DNA of 64,000 nt from an uncultured Shewanella sp. (GTDB lineage Bacteria > Pseudomonadota > Gammaproteobacteria > Enterobacterales > Shewanellaceae). Below are positions 33,279-42,345 of this stretch, piece after piece. The stretch lies in assembly GCF_947491715.1 (NCBI RefSeq), contig NZ_CANLKR010000013.1, positions 51,196 to 115,195 on the forward strand. The letters are read 5' to 3'. The first letter of the stretch is position 1. Each line of letters begins with the position of its first letter. The translations under genes were made by a program, and so were the position numbers. The notes beneath the pieces were generated by a model. It worked only from the letters and a program-made list of their open reading frames with translations, was not told the origin of the DNA and ran no database searches.

Positions 33279-35087
33279 TCAGTAAACATCTTTTTGGTAA
33301 CGCTTGTCAGTGCGCAAGGTCTCAAAATAAGCATTCGCTTGCTCAAGATTGAGCTCGCCGTGAGTCATCGCCACTTCTATGAGGGCTTGATGAACATCTT
33401 TAGCCATTCGCTCTGCATCACCACAAATGTACAAGTGCGCACCTTCATTAAGCCATTGCCATAAATCGGCACCTTGCTCAGCAATTTTATCTTGTACATA
33501 GACTTTATGGGCCTGATCACGAGAAAAGGCTAAATCTAAGCGCGTTAATTCACCCGCTTTCAGGTATTGCTGCCATTCCACTTGATATAAAAAATCTTGC
33601 TCGAAATGAGGGTTACCAAAAAAGAGCCAGCTATTACTCGACACCCCTTGAGCCGCTCGCTCTTGCATGAAGGCTCTAAACGGCGCGACCCCAGTACCTG
33701 GACCTATCATAATCACAGGTGTGTCTGGGTTACTCGGTAAACGGAAATGATTATTCGGCTCAACATAGACCTTCACTTGAGTGCCTTCTGTTGCTGAGGC
33801 TAAAAACTGAGAAGCGCCACCAAAACGGGCTTCACCGTCATGCTCTTCTTCCACCAGCGCCACCGTTAAATGCACTTCGCTTTCTACTTCACTTTGACTG
33901 GAAGCAATTGAATATAAGCGCGGCGTGATCCCACGGAGTAAGTCAACAAACTGAGCAGCCGTCACAGTAGCAGGATACTGACTGATCAGATCAATCACTT
34001 GATGATTAATCACATATTGACGAAGCTGCGCTTTATCTTCACACAAAGTCAATAAGGTCGCATTCTGGCTTAACGCTGCCCATGCTTTGACAGTATTGGG
34101 GTTCAGCTGCGTGAGCTCTTTATTGTCTATCAAGGCTTGCTTTAGGGTTAACGCCTTGTCAGCTAACGTCACGTTTTCATCAGCATCCAGCGATAGTTTT
34201 GCTAAGATGTCATCGACTAAGTTCTCGTTATTAGTAAACCAGACACCTAAGGCATCGCCCGCTTGGTATTGAATACCTGACTCACCCAGTTCAATTTCAA
34301 CATGACGCACATCACGGTCGGAATCACGTCCTGTCAGCTTTTGACTGACTAACACTTCTGCGGTAAAGGGCTTTTGCTTAGTAAAACCACTTTCAGCCAC
34401 ACTGATGGCACTGCCACCAACAAAAGGCACGACACTGGCAGAGCTATCATTTTGAATAAAGGGTTTAACCGCTTCTAACACTTCTGTTTGCCATTGCTCA
34501 GCGGCCGCTTCATAATCCACATCGCATTCTACAATAGGCAATAATGCTTTGGCGCCAAGCGAGGTAAACTTCTCATCAAAATCTTTACCAGTTTGGCAGA
34601 AAAATTCATAACTTGAATCCCCCAGCGCCAACACAGAAAAATGTAAATTATCTAATTTAGGGGCGCGTTTAGACGACAAAAATTTATGCAGTTCAATGGC
34701 ATCATCCGGTGCATCACCTTCACCATGGGTACTCACAACAGCCAATAATAAGGTTTCTTGCTTGAGCTGACGGACTTTGTAATCGCCCATCGACACTAAA
34801 TTAACTCCGTAGCCTAATGCTTGCGCTTTAGCGGCTAATTCAGACGCCACACCACGACCATTACCCGTTTGACTACCATAAAGAACAGTAACGGTTTGAG
34901 CTGGCTGACTTTCAGCGCTGAGTGCCACTCCAGATTGCCCTTGTGCTCCTTGCTCTGCCGTAGCAGATAGATACCCACTCACCCACGCGAGCTGAACGGC
35001 ATTCAATTCAGACGTGAGTTGCTTTAATTTCTCGGTTTGTGCTTCCGACAACGGAGAAGTCAGTGATGAAAGCTCTTTTAACAACAT
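33279..35087 (-). CDS. cysJ: Sulfite reductase flavoprotein alpha subunit
   Basis: Moves electrons from NADPH through FAD and FMN to CysI. The 602-residue protein has an N-terminal flavodoxin domain (VTVLYGSQTGNGRGVA, VSTHGEGDAPDD, LGDSSYEFFCQTG), then the FAD domain (RLYSIASSQ) and the NADPH domain (IGPGTGVAPFRAFMQER, ending RYQKDVY). First gene of cysJIH. The 5' region has an inverted repeat ATTCC-AAAAA-GGAAT about 80 bases upstream; a CysB site would be expected nearby but cannot be confirmed. Confidence 0.97.
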   Translation of the reverse strand: MLLKELSSLTSPLSEAQTEKLKQLTSELNAVQLAWVSGYLSATAEQGAQGQSGVALSAESQPAQTVTVLYGSQTGNGRGVASELAAKAQALGYGVNLVSMGDYKVRQLKQETLLLAVVSTHGEGDAPDDAIELHKFLSSKRAPKLDNLHFSVLALGDSSYEFFCQTGKDFDEKFTSLGAKALLPIVECDVDYEAAAEQWQTEVLEAVKPFIQNDSSASVVPFVGGSAISVAESGFTKQKPFTAEVLVSQKLTGRDSDRDVRHVEIELGESGIQYQAGDALGVWFTNNENLVDDILAKLSLDADENVTLADKALTLKQALIDNKELTQLNPNTVKAWAALSQNATLLTLCEDKAQLRQYVINHQVIDLISQYPATVTAAQFVDLLRGITPRLYSIASSQSEVESEVHLTVALVEEEHDGEARFGGASQFLASATEGTQVKVYVEPNNHFRLPSNPDTPVIMIGPGTGVAPFRAFMQERAAQGVSSNSWLFFGNPHFEQDFLYQVEWQQYLKAGELTRLDLAFSRDQAHKVYVQDKIAEQGADLWQWLNEGAHLYICGDAERMAKDVHQALIEVAMTHGELNLEQANAYFETLRTDKRYQKDVY

Positions 35088-35695
35088 GAAAACGGCCCTA
35101 GATCAGTTTAATGTCGAATAGCTTAGCCGTTGCGCTCCAAAGTAAAAAAGAATAAAAGTTGATTTTTAATTCCTTTTTGGAATATACAAAGCGCAAAAAT
35201 TAAGCTACAACATAACAACGAATAAAAAAACACCTCGCCATTGCAAGGTGATATGAGTCAAGTTTTTGCTCTTTTTTGTTTGTGCTTTATACAAGAATAC
35301 TGATAAAAATATCACTCTTGTCTATTCGAAATAATACCAACGCCACCTGAAGCCACCCCTTCGAAAAGGCGAACATAAAAGTGCGACACAATCTGGGCCT
35401 TTATCAAGGACCAGATACTCTTGCCACTATAGCGAACAATAATCATACCTAAATGATAGACATTACGATTGACTGGAAAGATAACAAGGAAGGTGTATCA
35501 CATTGAATTTATTATAAAGTGAATTTCTATTCACAACACTCAGTCGAAGTGAACGCACTCAACCTCGTGCTCATTGTTGTGGTTTTCGTTAATCGGCTCA
35601 GTGCCAAGCCGCTGATAAAGAATAAAAAATGGATTAAGGAGCATCTTATATTCCTTAATTTCTAACTCTTAACTTTTCACGCACAGGTGATCCTT
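35088..35695. other. Divergent promoter region of cysJIH and pntAA-AB-B
   Basis: About 600 bases without a gene. It contains the ATTCC...GGAAT inverted repeat near 35171-35190 on the cysJ side and a CACCTCGC/GCAAGGTG hairpin with one mismatch near 35231-35250. The rest is AT-rich with no recognised motif. Confidence 0.4.
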
Positions 35696-36916
35696 TTGAA
35701 AATAGGCCTATTGAAAGAACATCATTTTGACGAAAAACGCGTCGCACTCATTCCTGCAAACGTGGCACGTCTAATAAAGAAAAACCTCGAAATAATGATT
35801 GAATCGAACGCGGGAAACCAGGCAGGTTTTGTTGATGAAGACTATGAAAATGCGGGTGCCAGTATTCACGATAAACACACGATACTCACTCAAGCAGATA
35901 TTATTATCGTGGTGAATGCAAAAGGGGCACCGCTGGACGAGCTAAAAAACCAACTCAATAACCAACAACTATTAATTGGTATGATGGATCCCCTCGCTCA
36001 CCCGGAACACGCACAAACCCTTACCAGTATTGGAGCCAGTGCCATTGCGCTGGAACTGGTGCCTAGGATCACTCGCGCACAAAGCATGGACGTCTTATCA
36101 TCCATGGCCACCATTGCCGGTTACAAGGCCGTGCTCTTAGCCGCTTATAAAGCGCCACGTTTATTCCCTATGATGATGACAGCAGCCGGTACACTCAAAC
36201 CCAGCCGCGCACTCATCATGGGAGTAGGTGTTGCCGGACTACAAGCTTGTGCCACCGCTAAACGTTTAGGTGCCGTGGTGGAAGCTTATGACATTCGCCC
36301 AGCCGCTCGAGAACAGATCATTTCTGTGGGTGCGAAACCCGTTGAGCTCGATCTTGAAACCGACAATACCGAAACCAAGGGCGGCTATGCGGCGGAGCAA
36401 AGTGATGACTTTTTAAAACGTCAGCAACAAGCCATGGCCAATGTACTGGCTCAGCAAGATATCATTATCACAACAGCCGCTATTCCTGGACGTACCGCTC
36501 CCATATTGATCACTAAGGACATGGTCAACAGCATGAAAAATGGCAGCATTATTGTCGACTTGGCTGCAGAAACCGGTGGCAATTGTGAACTCACAAAACT
36601 CAATAAAGAAGTCAAACATAAAGGCGTCACCATTCTAGGCCCCAGTAATATTGCCAGTCTCGCTGCCACCCATGCCAGCCAAATGTTCGGTACTAACATT
36701 GAGCATTTACTCAATCTGATGATAGACAAAGAAGGTGTACTGACGCTTGATCTTGAAGATGAGATTATCAGAGACACCTTAGTAGCGCATCAAGGTGACA
36801 TTATTAGTCCAAGGCTACGGGATGTCCTTAAACTTCCGCCTCGCACCACACCCAGTAATGATAAAGCCAATCATCTTGAAAACAACACTACACCTAATGA
36901 CACCACGTCTAATTAA
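35696..36916 (+). CDS. pntAA: NAD(P) transhydrogenase subunit alpha part 1 (PntAA)
   Basis: The NAD(H)-binding half of the proton-translocating transhydrogenase, which makes NADPH at the expense of the proton gradient. It shows KIGLLKEHHFDEKRVALIP at the start, VVVNAKGAP, the MDVLSSMATIAGYKAVL loop and the Rossmann motif MGVGVAGLQACATAKRLG. The Asn/Thr-rich tail is non-conserved. The family start fits TTG at 35696 (AGGTG six bases upstream) better than GTG at 35687. The membrane part normally fused in E. coli PntA is a separate gene downstream. Confidence 0.93.
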   Translation: MKIGLLKEHHFDEKRVALIPANVARLIKKNLEIMIESNAGNQAGFVDEDYENAGASIHDKHTILTQADIIIVVNAKGAPLDELKNQLNNQQLLIGMMDPLAHPEHAQTLTSIGASAIALELVPRITRAQSMDVLSSMATIAGYKAVLLAAYKAPRLFPMMMTAAGTLKPSRALIMGVGVAGLQACATAKRLGAVVEAYDIRPAAREQIISVGAKPVELDLETDNTETKGGYAAEQSDDFLKRQQQAMANVLAQQDIIITTAAIPGRTAPILITKDMVNSMKNGSIIVDLAAETGGNCELTKLNKEVKHKGVTILGPSNIASLAATHASQMFGTNIEHLLNLMIDKEGVLTLDLEDEIIRDTLVAHQGDIISPRLRDVLKLPPRTTPSNDKANHLENNTTPNDTTSN

Positions 36917-36928
36917 GGAGAGACACTA

Positions 36929-37021
36929 ATGGATATTTTATTGTTACTCGTCACTGTATTCGTCGTTGTCGCCACTTTTCTTAAATTCGAAATCATCATC
37001 AATAATCAAGGTGCATTCTAA
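36929..37021 (+). CDS. 30-codon micro-ORF, partial duplicate of the pntAB start
   Basis: ATG at 36929 with a strong AAGGAG site encodes MDILLLLVTVFVVVATFLKF and ten more residues, then a stop that overlaps the next ATG (TAATG at 37019-37023). Its first 18 bases are identical to the first 18 of pntAB and the following 30 are nearly so. It therefore looks like a broken tandem copy of the pntAB 5' end. It could make a small membrane peptide or just feed ribosomes to pntAB. Confidence 0.5.
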   Translation: MDILLLLVTVFVVVATFLKFEIIINNQGAF

Positions 37022-37296
37022 TGGATATTTTATTGTTATTAACCGTATTCGTTGTCGCCATTTTTCTCGGTGTTGAGCTTATCACTAAAGTGCCCCCCAC
37101 CTTACATACACCGTTAATGTCAGGGTCAAATGCCATTTCAGGGATCACCTTAGTAGGCGCCTTACTCTCGGCAGGCTCAGGTGCAGGAATATGGGTCAAC
37201 ATTTTTGGTTTCATCGCTGTCGTACTGGCCACGATTAATGTTGTCGGCGGTTACATGGTCACCAATCGCATGCTTGCCATGTTTAAACGTAAATAA
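37021..37296 (+). CDS. pntAB: NAD(P) transhydrogenase subunit alpha part 2 (PntAB)
   Basis: A 91-residue membrane protein with three hydrophobic helices (ILLLLTVFVVAIFLGVELI, ISGITLVGALLSAGSGAGIW, IFGFIAVVLATINVVGGYMV) and the conserved KVPPTLHTPLMSGSNAISG segment. With PntB it forms the proton channel. Split alpha subunits like this are known from Rhodospirillum-type enzymes. Coupled to the preceding micro-ORF by TAATG overlap. Confidence 0.93.
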   Translation: MDILLLLTVFVVAIFLGVELITKVPPTLHTPLMSGSNAISGITLVGALLSAGSGAGIWVNIFGFIAVVLATINVVGGYMVTNRMLAMFKRK

Positions 37297-37310
37297 GGAA
37301 AGCTTTCATT

Positions 37311-38696
37311 ATGATGAGTACCAGCATTATCTACCTCGCTTACTTAGTCGCGGCAGTATTATTTATTTTAGGCATTAAAGGCCTCACTAAACCCCGCACC
37401 GCTGTAAAAGGCAATCAGCTCTCTTCGTTGGGCATGTTTATTGCCGTTATTGTCACCTTATTTGATCAAAGTATTTTAAGTTATCAATGGATCATTGCTG
37501 GAATTATTATTGGCGGTGCCATTGGCGCAACCTTAGCCACTAAGATCCAAGTCACGGCAATGCCCCAATTAGTTGCCATGTTAAACGGATTTGGCGGAGG
37601 TGCATCCTTATTAATTGCGCTGGCCAATTTTTTAGATCCACAATCAGCCACCCACACGATAGCCTTAATTTCTATCGCTGCGACTATCATTATTGGTAGC
37701 GTGACCTTATCGGGTTCCTTTGTCGCCTTTGCCAAACTACAAGAGCTGATTTCGAGTAACCCCATTGCCATACCAGCCAATAAATTACTCAACGGTATCT
37801 TACTCTTAGCAGCGATCATTTTATCCATCATGATTGTCAATAACCCTAACGATTCAACGCTCATTTATCTGCTGATCGCCATTACCTTAGTGCTTGGACT
37901 CTTATTAGTCTTACCCATCGGCGGCGCCGACATGCCTGTGGTCATCGCTTTACTCAATTCTTATTCGGGTATTGCAGCCGCAACAACAGGTTTTATTACA
38001 GGTAACACGGTATTGATCGTATCTGGGGCTTTGGTGGGTGCATCTGGAATAATTTTGACACAAATCATGTGCAGGGCCATGAACCGTTCTTTATTTAATG
38101 TGCTTTTTGGCGTGATGGCAGAAGGCGGCGAAACCATAGATGCTGATGAAATCTATGCCGGAAAAGTCAAGTCCTCGTCACCAGAAGAAATTGCCATGAT
38201 GTTAGAAACTGCCGAGCGAGTCATTGTGGTACCTGGCTACGGCCTTGCCATGGCACAAGCGCAGCATGCAGTACGTGATTTAGCCAACATTCTAGAAGAA
38301 CGCGGTACACAAGTCCTCTATGCCATTCACCCTGTTGCAGGACGCATGCCCGGGCACATGAATGTCTTATTGGCTGAGGCTGAAGTCCCTTATGAACAAC
38401 TTATTGAAATGGATGAAATTAACCCTCAATTTGAACAAACGGATGTCGCCATCGTTATTGGCGCTAATGATGTCACTAACCCCATGGCTCGGGAAGATAA
38501 AGGCAGTCCCATTTACGGCATGCCGATCCTCAATGTGGATAAGGCCCGTAGCGTTGTAATAGTAAAACGTTCTCTCAGCCCAGGATTTGCAGGCTTACCT
38601 AACCCCTTATTTGCGATGGATAATGCCTTAATGTTATTTGGAGACGGTAAAAAAGCCATTGTCGAATTGACCCAAAGCCTCAAAGAAGCAGATTAG
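37311..38696 (+). CDS. pntB: NAD(P) transhydrogenase subunit beta
   Basis: The 461-residue beta subunit has about nine membrane helices followed by the NADP-binding domain: VIVVPGYGLAMAQAQHAVRD, HPVAGRMPGHMNVLLAEA, IGANDVTNPMAREDKGSPI and the final LMLFGDGKKAI. It starts 14 bases after pntAB with AAGGAAAG upstream. Confidence 0.96.
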   Translation: MMSTSIIYLAYLVAAVLFILGIKGLTKPRTAVKGNQLSSLGMFIAVIVTLFDQSILSYQWIIAGIIIGGAIGATLATKIQVTAMPQLVAMLNGFGGGASLLIALANFLDPQSATHTIALISIAATIIIGSVTLSGSFVAFAKLQELISSNPIAIPANKLLNGILLLAAIILSIMIVNNPNDSTLIYLLIAITLVLGLLLVLPIGGADMPVVIALLNSYSGIAAATTGFITGNTVLIVSGALVGASGIILTQIMCRAMNRSLFNVLFGVMAEGGETIDADEIYAGKVKSSSPEEIAMMLETAERVIVVPGYGLAMAQAQHAVRDLANILEERGTQVLYAIHPVAGRMPGHMNVLLAEAEVPYEQLIEMDEINPQFEQTDVAIVIGANDVTNPMAREDKGSPIYGMPILNVDKARSVVIVKRSLSPGFAGLPNPLFAMDNALMLFGDGKKAIVELTQSLKEAD

Positions 38697-38714
38697 TAAA
38701 AACTCACACCATTG

Positions 38715-38741
38715 AACAGGCTCGCTTCCTGCGAGCCTGTT
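38715..38741 (+). terminator. Terminator after pntB
   Basis: AACAGGCTCGC and GCGAGCCTGTT form a perfect 11-bp stem with a TTCCT loop, 18 bases after the pntB stop. No U-run follows closely. Confidence 0.75.
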
Positions 38742-39010
38742 ACACATTCCAAAATCCCTTACGATGAAAAGTAATGCTTATCCAACTCATTCCAGTCATC
38801 AAATCCTTTGATAAACCCCTCAAAAAAAACAACAAAACCTCAATAATTACCAACATTAAAGATAAAAAATAAAAACATATAAAACGCTTTAACTACAAAT
38901 AACCCACTGAAAAAATGCATTAATTTAATATTCAATACTCAATGTTTGCGTAATCAAAGCCCTATGCTAGGGTGCGCATTTATTTTCATTATCAAAAGAT
39001 TCTGTTTTTC
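38742..39010 (+). promoter_or_regulatory. Upstream region of apyrase gene 1
   Basis: AT-rich. The block CCTATGCTAGG at 38961-38971 recurs as CCTGTGCTAGG at 40706-40716 before apyrase gene 2, in both cases about 40-50 bases before the start and followed by a CATTTATTTTCAT-like stretch. TATGCT may be a -10 box with no good -35. Confidence 0.4.
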
Positions 39011-40225
39011 ATGACCAAGACAACATTCTCTGTGCTCATCGCGAGTCTGCTTACATTACAAGCCTGTAGTTTTTATCCCAGCCCAAAAACGGATGAGCCC
39101 TTAAACCACCACCGAATCGTATTGGATGCGGGTAGCAGTAAAACGAAGCTCTATTTCTATCAATATGACACTCAAGGTAAACAAGCCCCTCAACATATTG
39201 AAACCTTGCTAGAAAAAAAACAAACCCCAGGATTAGCGGCCATTCCATTAAATGAAATAAATGATTACTTAAGCGGGCTTTTTACAAAAGAACTGGCATC
39301 ACAATTACAGCAATTATCCCACACAGAGCAAGGAGATGCCGCCAACAGTTTGCTCGAACAAATTCAGGTTTACTCCACAGCGGGTATGCGTTTAATTTCA
39401 AATGCCGACCGTCAAGCCAAAAATCAAGCCGTAAGTGAATGGATAGCCCAATGGCTCGTCAATAATCACATTGAATTTGATGATGAAAATTTAGATGTTC
39501 GTACCATTTCCGGTGCAGAAGAAGGGGCTTACGCTTGGGCAGCCTTTAACTATGTAGAAGATAATTTTACTCGCCAAACCAGCGGGATTGTAGAGCTTGG
39601 CGGCGCATCCATGCAAATCACCTTTCTCGATCAACAACACAATAATATTACCATTAGTGTTGGAGGAAAAAGCTATGCCCTTAGCAGTGAGAGCCATATG
39701 CTAGGCCAAGATCTGATCGCCAAAAAACTGTCAAAACTGGATGTCTGCCAACTTAGCGGTAGCAATGACACAGCCAAAGGCAATTTTGCCATGTGCCATC
39801 ATCAAGCCGTAAAACTCATTGAGAAAGAACCAAAATTAACCTTAAGGCATGCCGCCAATATCCATAACTATGGACTGCTGTCAAACTTTTACTACACGGC
39901 ACAATTTTTTGATCTTGAAAGCCAATACTCTTTAAGTCAATTAGCCTCTAAAGCTTCTCAATTTTGCAGCCTTAGCTGGCAAAGTGCTCAAACCCAATAC
40001 AGTGAAGTCAATAAAGCTTATTTAGCCAATTATTGTATGGCAGCGGCTTATCAAACTGCCATATTGGATGAAGGTTACCACCTAACCGATAAGCAAAAAT
40101 TTACCCCTATCAATGAGTCAAGCACATTAGAAGTATCATGGCCAGTGGGTGTATTGCTCACACAAGATTACCAACAAAGAAGTGACTACGTCGCCCGTAT
40201 AAACCAGCCAAACACACAACAATAA
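39011..40225 (+). CDS. GDA1/CD39-family apyrase (NTPDase), lipoprotein, paralogue 1
   Basis: Hydrolyses nucleoside tri- and diphosphates outside the cytoplasm. The roughly 404-residue protein has a lipobox (LTLQAC) and all five apyrase regions: ACR1 VLDAGSSKTKLYFY, ACR2 YSTAGMR, ACR3 TISGAEEGAYAWAA with the catalytic Glu, ACR4 GIVELGGASMQIT and ACR5 SWPVGVLLT. I chose ATG 39011, which places the signal peptide at the start as in the paralogues; GTG 38972 lies in the shared promoter-like motif. First of four tandem copies; MITE copy 4 follows. Confidence 0.9.
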   Translation: MTKTTFSVLIASLLTLQACSFYPSPKTDEPLNHHRIVLDAGSSKTKLYFYQYDTQGKQAPQHIETLLEKKQTPGLAAIPLNEINDYLSGLFTKELASQLQQLSHTEQGDAANSLLEQIQVYSTAGMRLISNADRQAKNQAVSEWIAQWLVNNHIEFDDENLDVRTISGAEEGAYAWAAFNYVEDNFTRQTSGIVELGGASMQITFLDQQHNNITISVGGKSYALSSESHMLGQDLIAKKLSKLDVCQLSGSNDTAKGNFAMCHHQAVKLIEKEPKLTLRHAANIHNYGLLSNFYYTAQFFDLESQYSLSQLASKASQFCSLSWQSAQTQYSEVNKAYLANYCMAAAYQTAILDEGYHLTDKQKFTPINESSTLEVSWPVGVLLTQDYQQRSDYVARINQPNTQQ

Positions 40226-40230
40226 TCACT

Positions 40231-40497
40231 TATACCCGTGATACTTGAAGATGCATGTTTTCAGAGCCTGTAAAAGTGCCTAATTCAAGGCGTATTATTG
40301 CAGGAATGCTTATTGCCTTTTAAGGTGATGCAACGCAGAAGTAGGTGATTTTACAGACTCCCAAGGGGCTGGTTTAAAAGCCTTTTATGCTGCGTTACTG
40401 AACACCAGCTTAGAATCACTAGGCACGCTGTTCAAAGCCTTGTCTAAAAGGCTTTTTATTCCAGCTGAATCCTGCATCTTCAAGTATCACGGGTATA
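40231..40497 (+). mobile_element. MITE-like element, copy 4 (forward orientation)
   Basis: A 267-bp copy, ends TATACCCGTGATACTTGAAG / CTTCAAGTATCACGGGTATA, five bases after apyrase gene 1. Nearly identical to copy 2. It separates paralogues 1 and 2. Just beyond it TGCATGTTCA (40511-40520) and TGAACATGCA (40533-40542) form an extra hairpin. Confidence 0.9.
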
Positions 40498-40758
40498 ATA
40501 CAACCAAAGATGCATGTTCAGGAAATGAGACTTGAACATGCATGCATTCATTTAATGTGCACTTTCAGCCTCATAACCCCAATACCACTTAACCAATCGA
40601 TTAACAATATCAAATGCGACGAATGTCGCAAAGAAATACACCATTCTTTAGTCAAAACATTCGTTTAAACACACTTTAAACATGGCAAACATCATTTATG
40701 AATGGCCTGTGCTAGGCTCCCGCTTCATTTTTATCCACTTAATGGAATTTAGCAGCAA

Positions 40759-41949
40759 ATGCGTTTACAAGTTTACAGTTTATTGTTATTGCCTTTTTTA
40801 TTACTCGGTTGTGATGGGGCATTAAACGATGCTCATGGAAAAGGGTCAAAAGGCAATAAAAACGAACAAGCAGAAAACCTACATCACCACATTATTGTCG
40901 ATGCGGGCAGCTCTAAAACGTCACTTTACTTTTATGAGTACAAGAGCGAAAACAAGGAGCTGGCGACCAATATTGATATTATCAACTTTGTGACTCAAAG
41001 CCCAGGAATAGCTGACATAGCAACCACCCAAATACCGACTTATTTAAGCAAAATGTTTAATGATGATCTGCTTGAAAAAATCAAACAGGCCTCTAAAAAA
41101 AACAATAATGCCATGCCCAAACTCATCCAAGGGATCCAGTTTTATTCGACTGCTGGCATGCGCAATTTAAGTTACAGTGAGCGTGCCGAGAAAAATACGG
41201 CTATCACTACTTGGCTAACAAAATGGGCAAAGGATAAAAGTGTTCACTTAACTGATAAAATTGATGTCAAAACCATTTCTGGTAAAGAAGAAGGCGCTTA
41301 TTCTTGGGCAGCTTATAATTATATTAATCACCAATTTAAAAGCGATCTCGATGGCATATTAGAATTCGGTGGCGCCTCAACACAAATTGCTTACCAAGAT
41401 AAAAACCTCAATAATGCCAACATGACTATTGGCGGTAAAGACTACCCCATTTATAGCCAAAGCTACCCTTTAGGGCGTAATGTGGTGCAAGCGGCGCTGA
41501 AAAATACCAATGAATGTCATTTACTGGGTTATAGCGATACAGCCAGAGGTGACTACACTTTATGTCGTGAAGCCGCCAAAACCTTTATTAGTCACAAAAT
41601 AGGCGAAACCTACCAAGGCAATCAATATGTTAATGAATTTGGTTTATTTGCAGGTTTTTACTATCATGCCCACTTCTTTGATGTAAAAACCAACTACTCC
41701 TTTAAGAATTTACAAGAAAAAGCCGATACTTTTTGCAGTACGGAGTGGGACACAGCCAAAGAAAACTATAGTCATTACGATCCTGAAGAAATGGAAACTT
41801 ACTGTATGATGGCGGCATTTCAAGGTGCCTTACTAGAAGATAATTACCATTTAAATGATAAACATAGGTTTCACCCAATACAAAAGGTGAATAACACCAA
41901 GATTTCTTGGCCTATGGGGCTACTGCTCACTCAAAAATATCAAGAATAA
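40759..41949 (+). CDS. GDA1/CD39-family apyrase (NTPDase), lipoprotein, paralogue 2
   Basis: 396 residues. The lipobox is LLGC. ACR1 is VDAGSSKTSLYFY, ACR2 YSTAGMR, ACR3 TISGKEEGAYSWAA, ACR4 GILEFGGASTQIA, ACR5 SWPMGLLLT; all key residues are kept. It should hydrolyse nucleotides at the cell surface like paralogue 1. Conserved Cys residues (NECHLLGY, FCSTEW, YCMMAAF) match the other copies, suggesting shared disulfides. Own promoter region and own terminator, so probably transcribed alone. Confidence 0.9.
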   Translation: MRLQVYSLLLLPFLLLGCDGALNDAHGKGSKGNKNEQAENLHHHIIVDAGSSKTSLYFYEYKSENKELATNIDIINFVTQSPGIADIATTQIPTYLSKMFNDDLLEKIKQASKKNNNAMPKLIQGIQFYSTAGMRNLSYSERAEKNTAITTWLTKWAKDKSVHLTDKIDVKTISGKEEGAYSWAAYNYINHQFKSDLDGILEFGGASTQIAYQDKNLNNANMTIGGKDYPIYSQSYPLGRNVVQAALKNTNECHLLGYSDTARGDYTLCREAAKTFISHKIGETYQGNQYVNEFGLFAGFYYHAHFFDVKTNYSFKNLQEKADTFCSTEWDTAKENYSHYDPEEMETYCMMAAFQGALLEDNYHLNDKHRFHPIQKVNNTKISWPMGLLLTQKYQE

Positions 41950-41961
41950 AAAACCATTTTT

Positions 41962-41987
41962 AAAGACAGGTCAATACACCTGTCTTT
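41962..41987 (+). terminator. Terminator after apyrase gene 2
   Basis: AAAGACAGGT and ACCTGTCTTT form a perfect 10-bp stem, followed by ACTCTTTTTCC. Confidence 0.85.
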
Positions 41988-42345
41988 ACTCTTTTTCCTC
42001 ATTCGACACCATTCCCTTCCTCTCTTTTTCATCAACTCATACGACTTATTGCTAATCTAATTATAATTAAGTCAGGTGTTAACCCCATATTTAGAATAAA
42101 TATTTTCGAATATTATGCAGCTAGAACACTTATTGAGCGCTATAAAATCTAACGCATTATTAATAAGGAAAGCCAATGAATATGAGCAATGACGATACGC
42201 ACATGAGACATCAAACAGACAAACAGACACAAAAAAATACTTAACGCGTTAACTTTACACACATTATCAGGTGAGATTAAGCAATAACCACACAGTGGAT
42301 GTTAGTCTTTCAGGAATAATAATCAATCCAACGGAACAAGAGTGA
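41988..42345. other. Gap between apyrase genes 2 and 3
   Basis: About 360 bases, AT-rich. A 22-codon frame at 42176-42244 has AAGGA upstream but no recognisable product. No other feature seen. Confidence 0.4.

Noticed and set aside
35171..35190. CysB binding site before cysJ
   Set aside because: The ATTCC...GGAAT inverted repeat is suggestive, but CysB sites are too degenerate to call by eye.
38946..38968. A sigma-70 promoter TTGCGT/TATGCT before apyrase gene 1
   Set aside because: The spacing is only 11 bases, too short for a sigma-70 promoter. Only the shared CCTRTGCTAGG block is reported.
42176..42244. A 22-codon frame with AAGGA upstream between apyrase genes 2 and 3
   Set aside because: No hydrophobic segment, no homology I recognise and low complexity; kept only as a remark in the gap entry.
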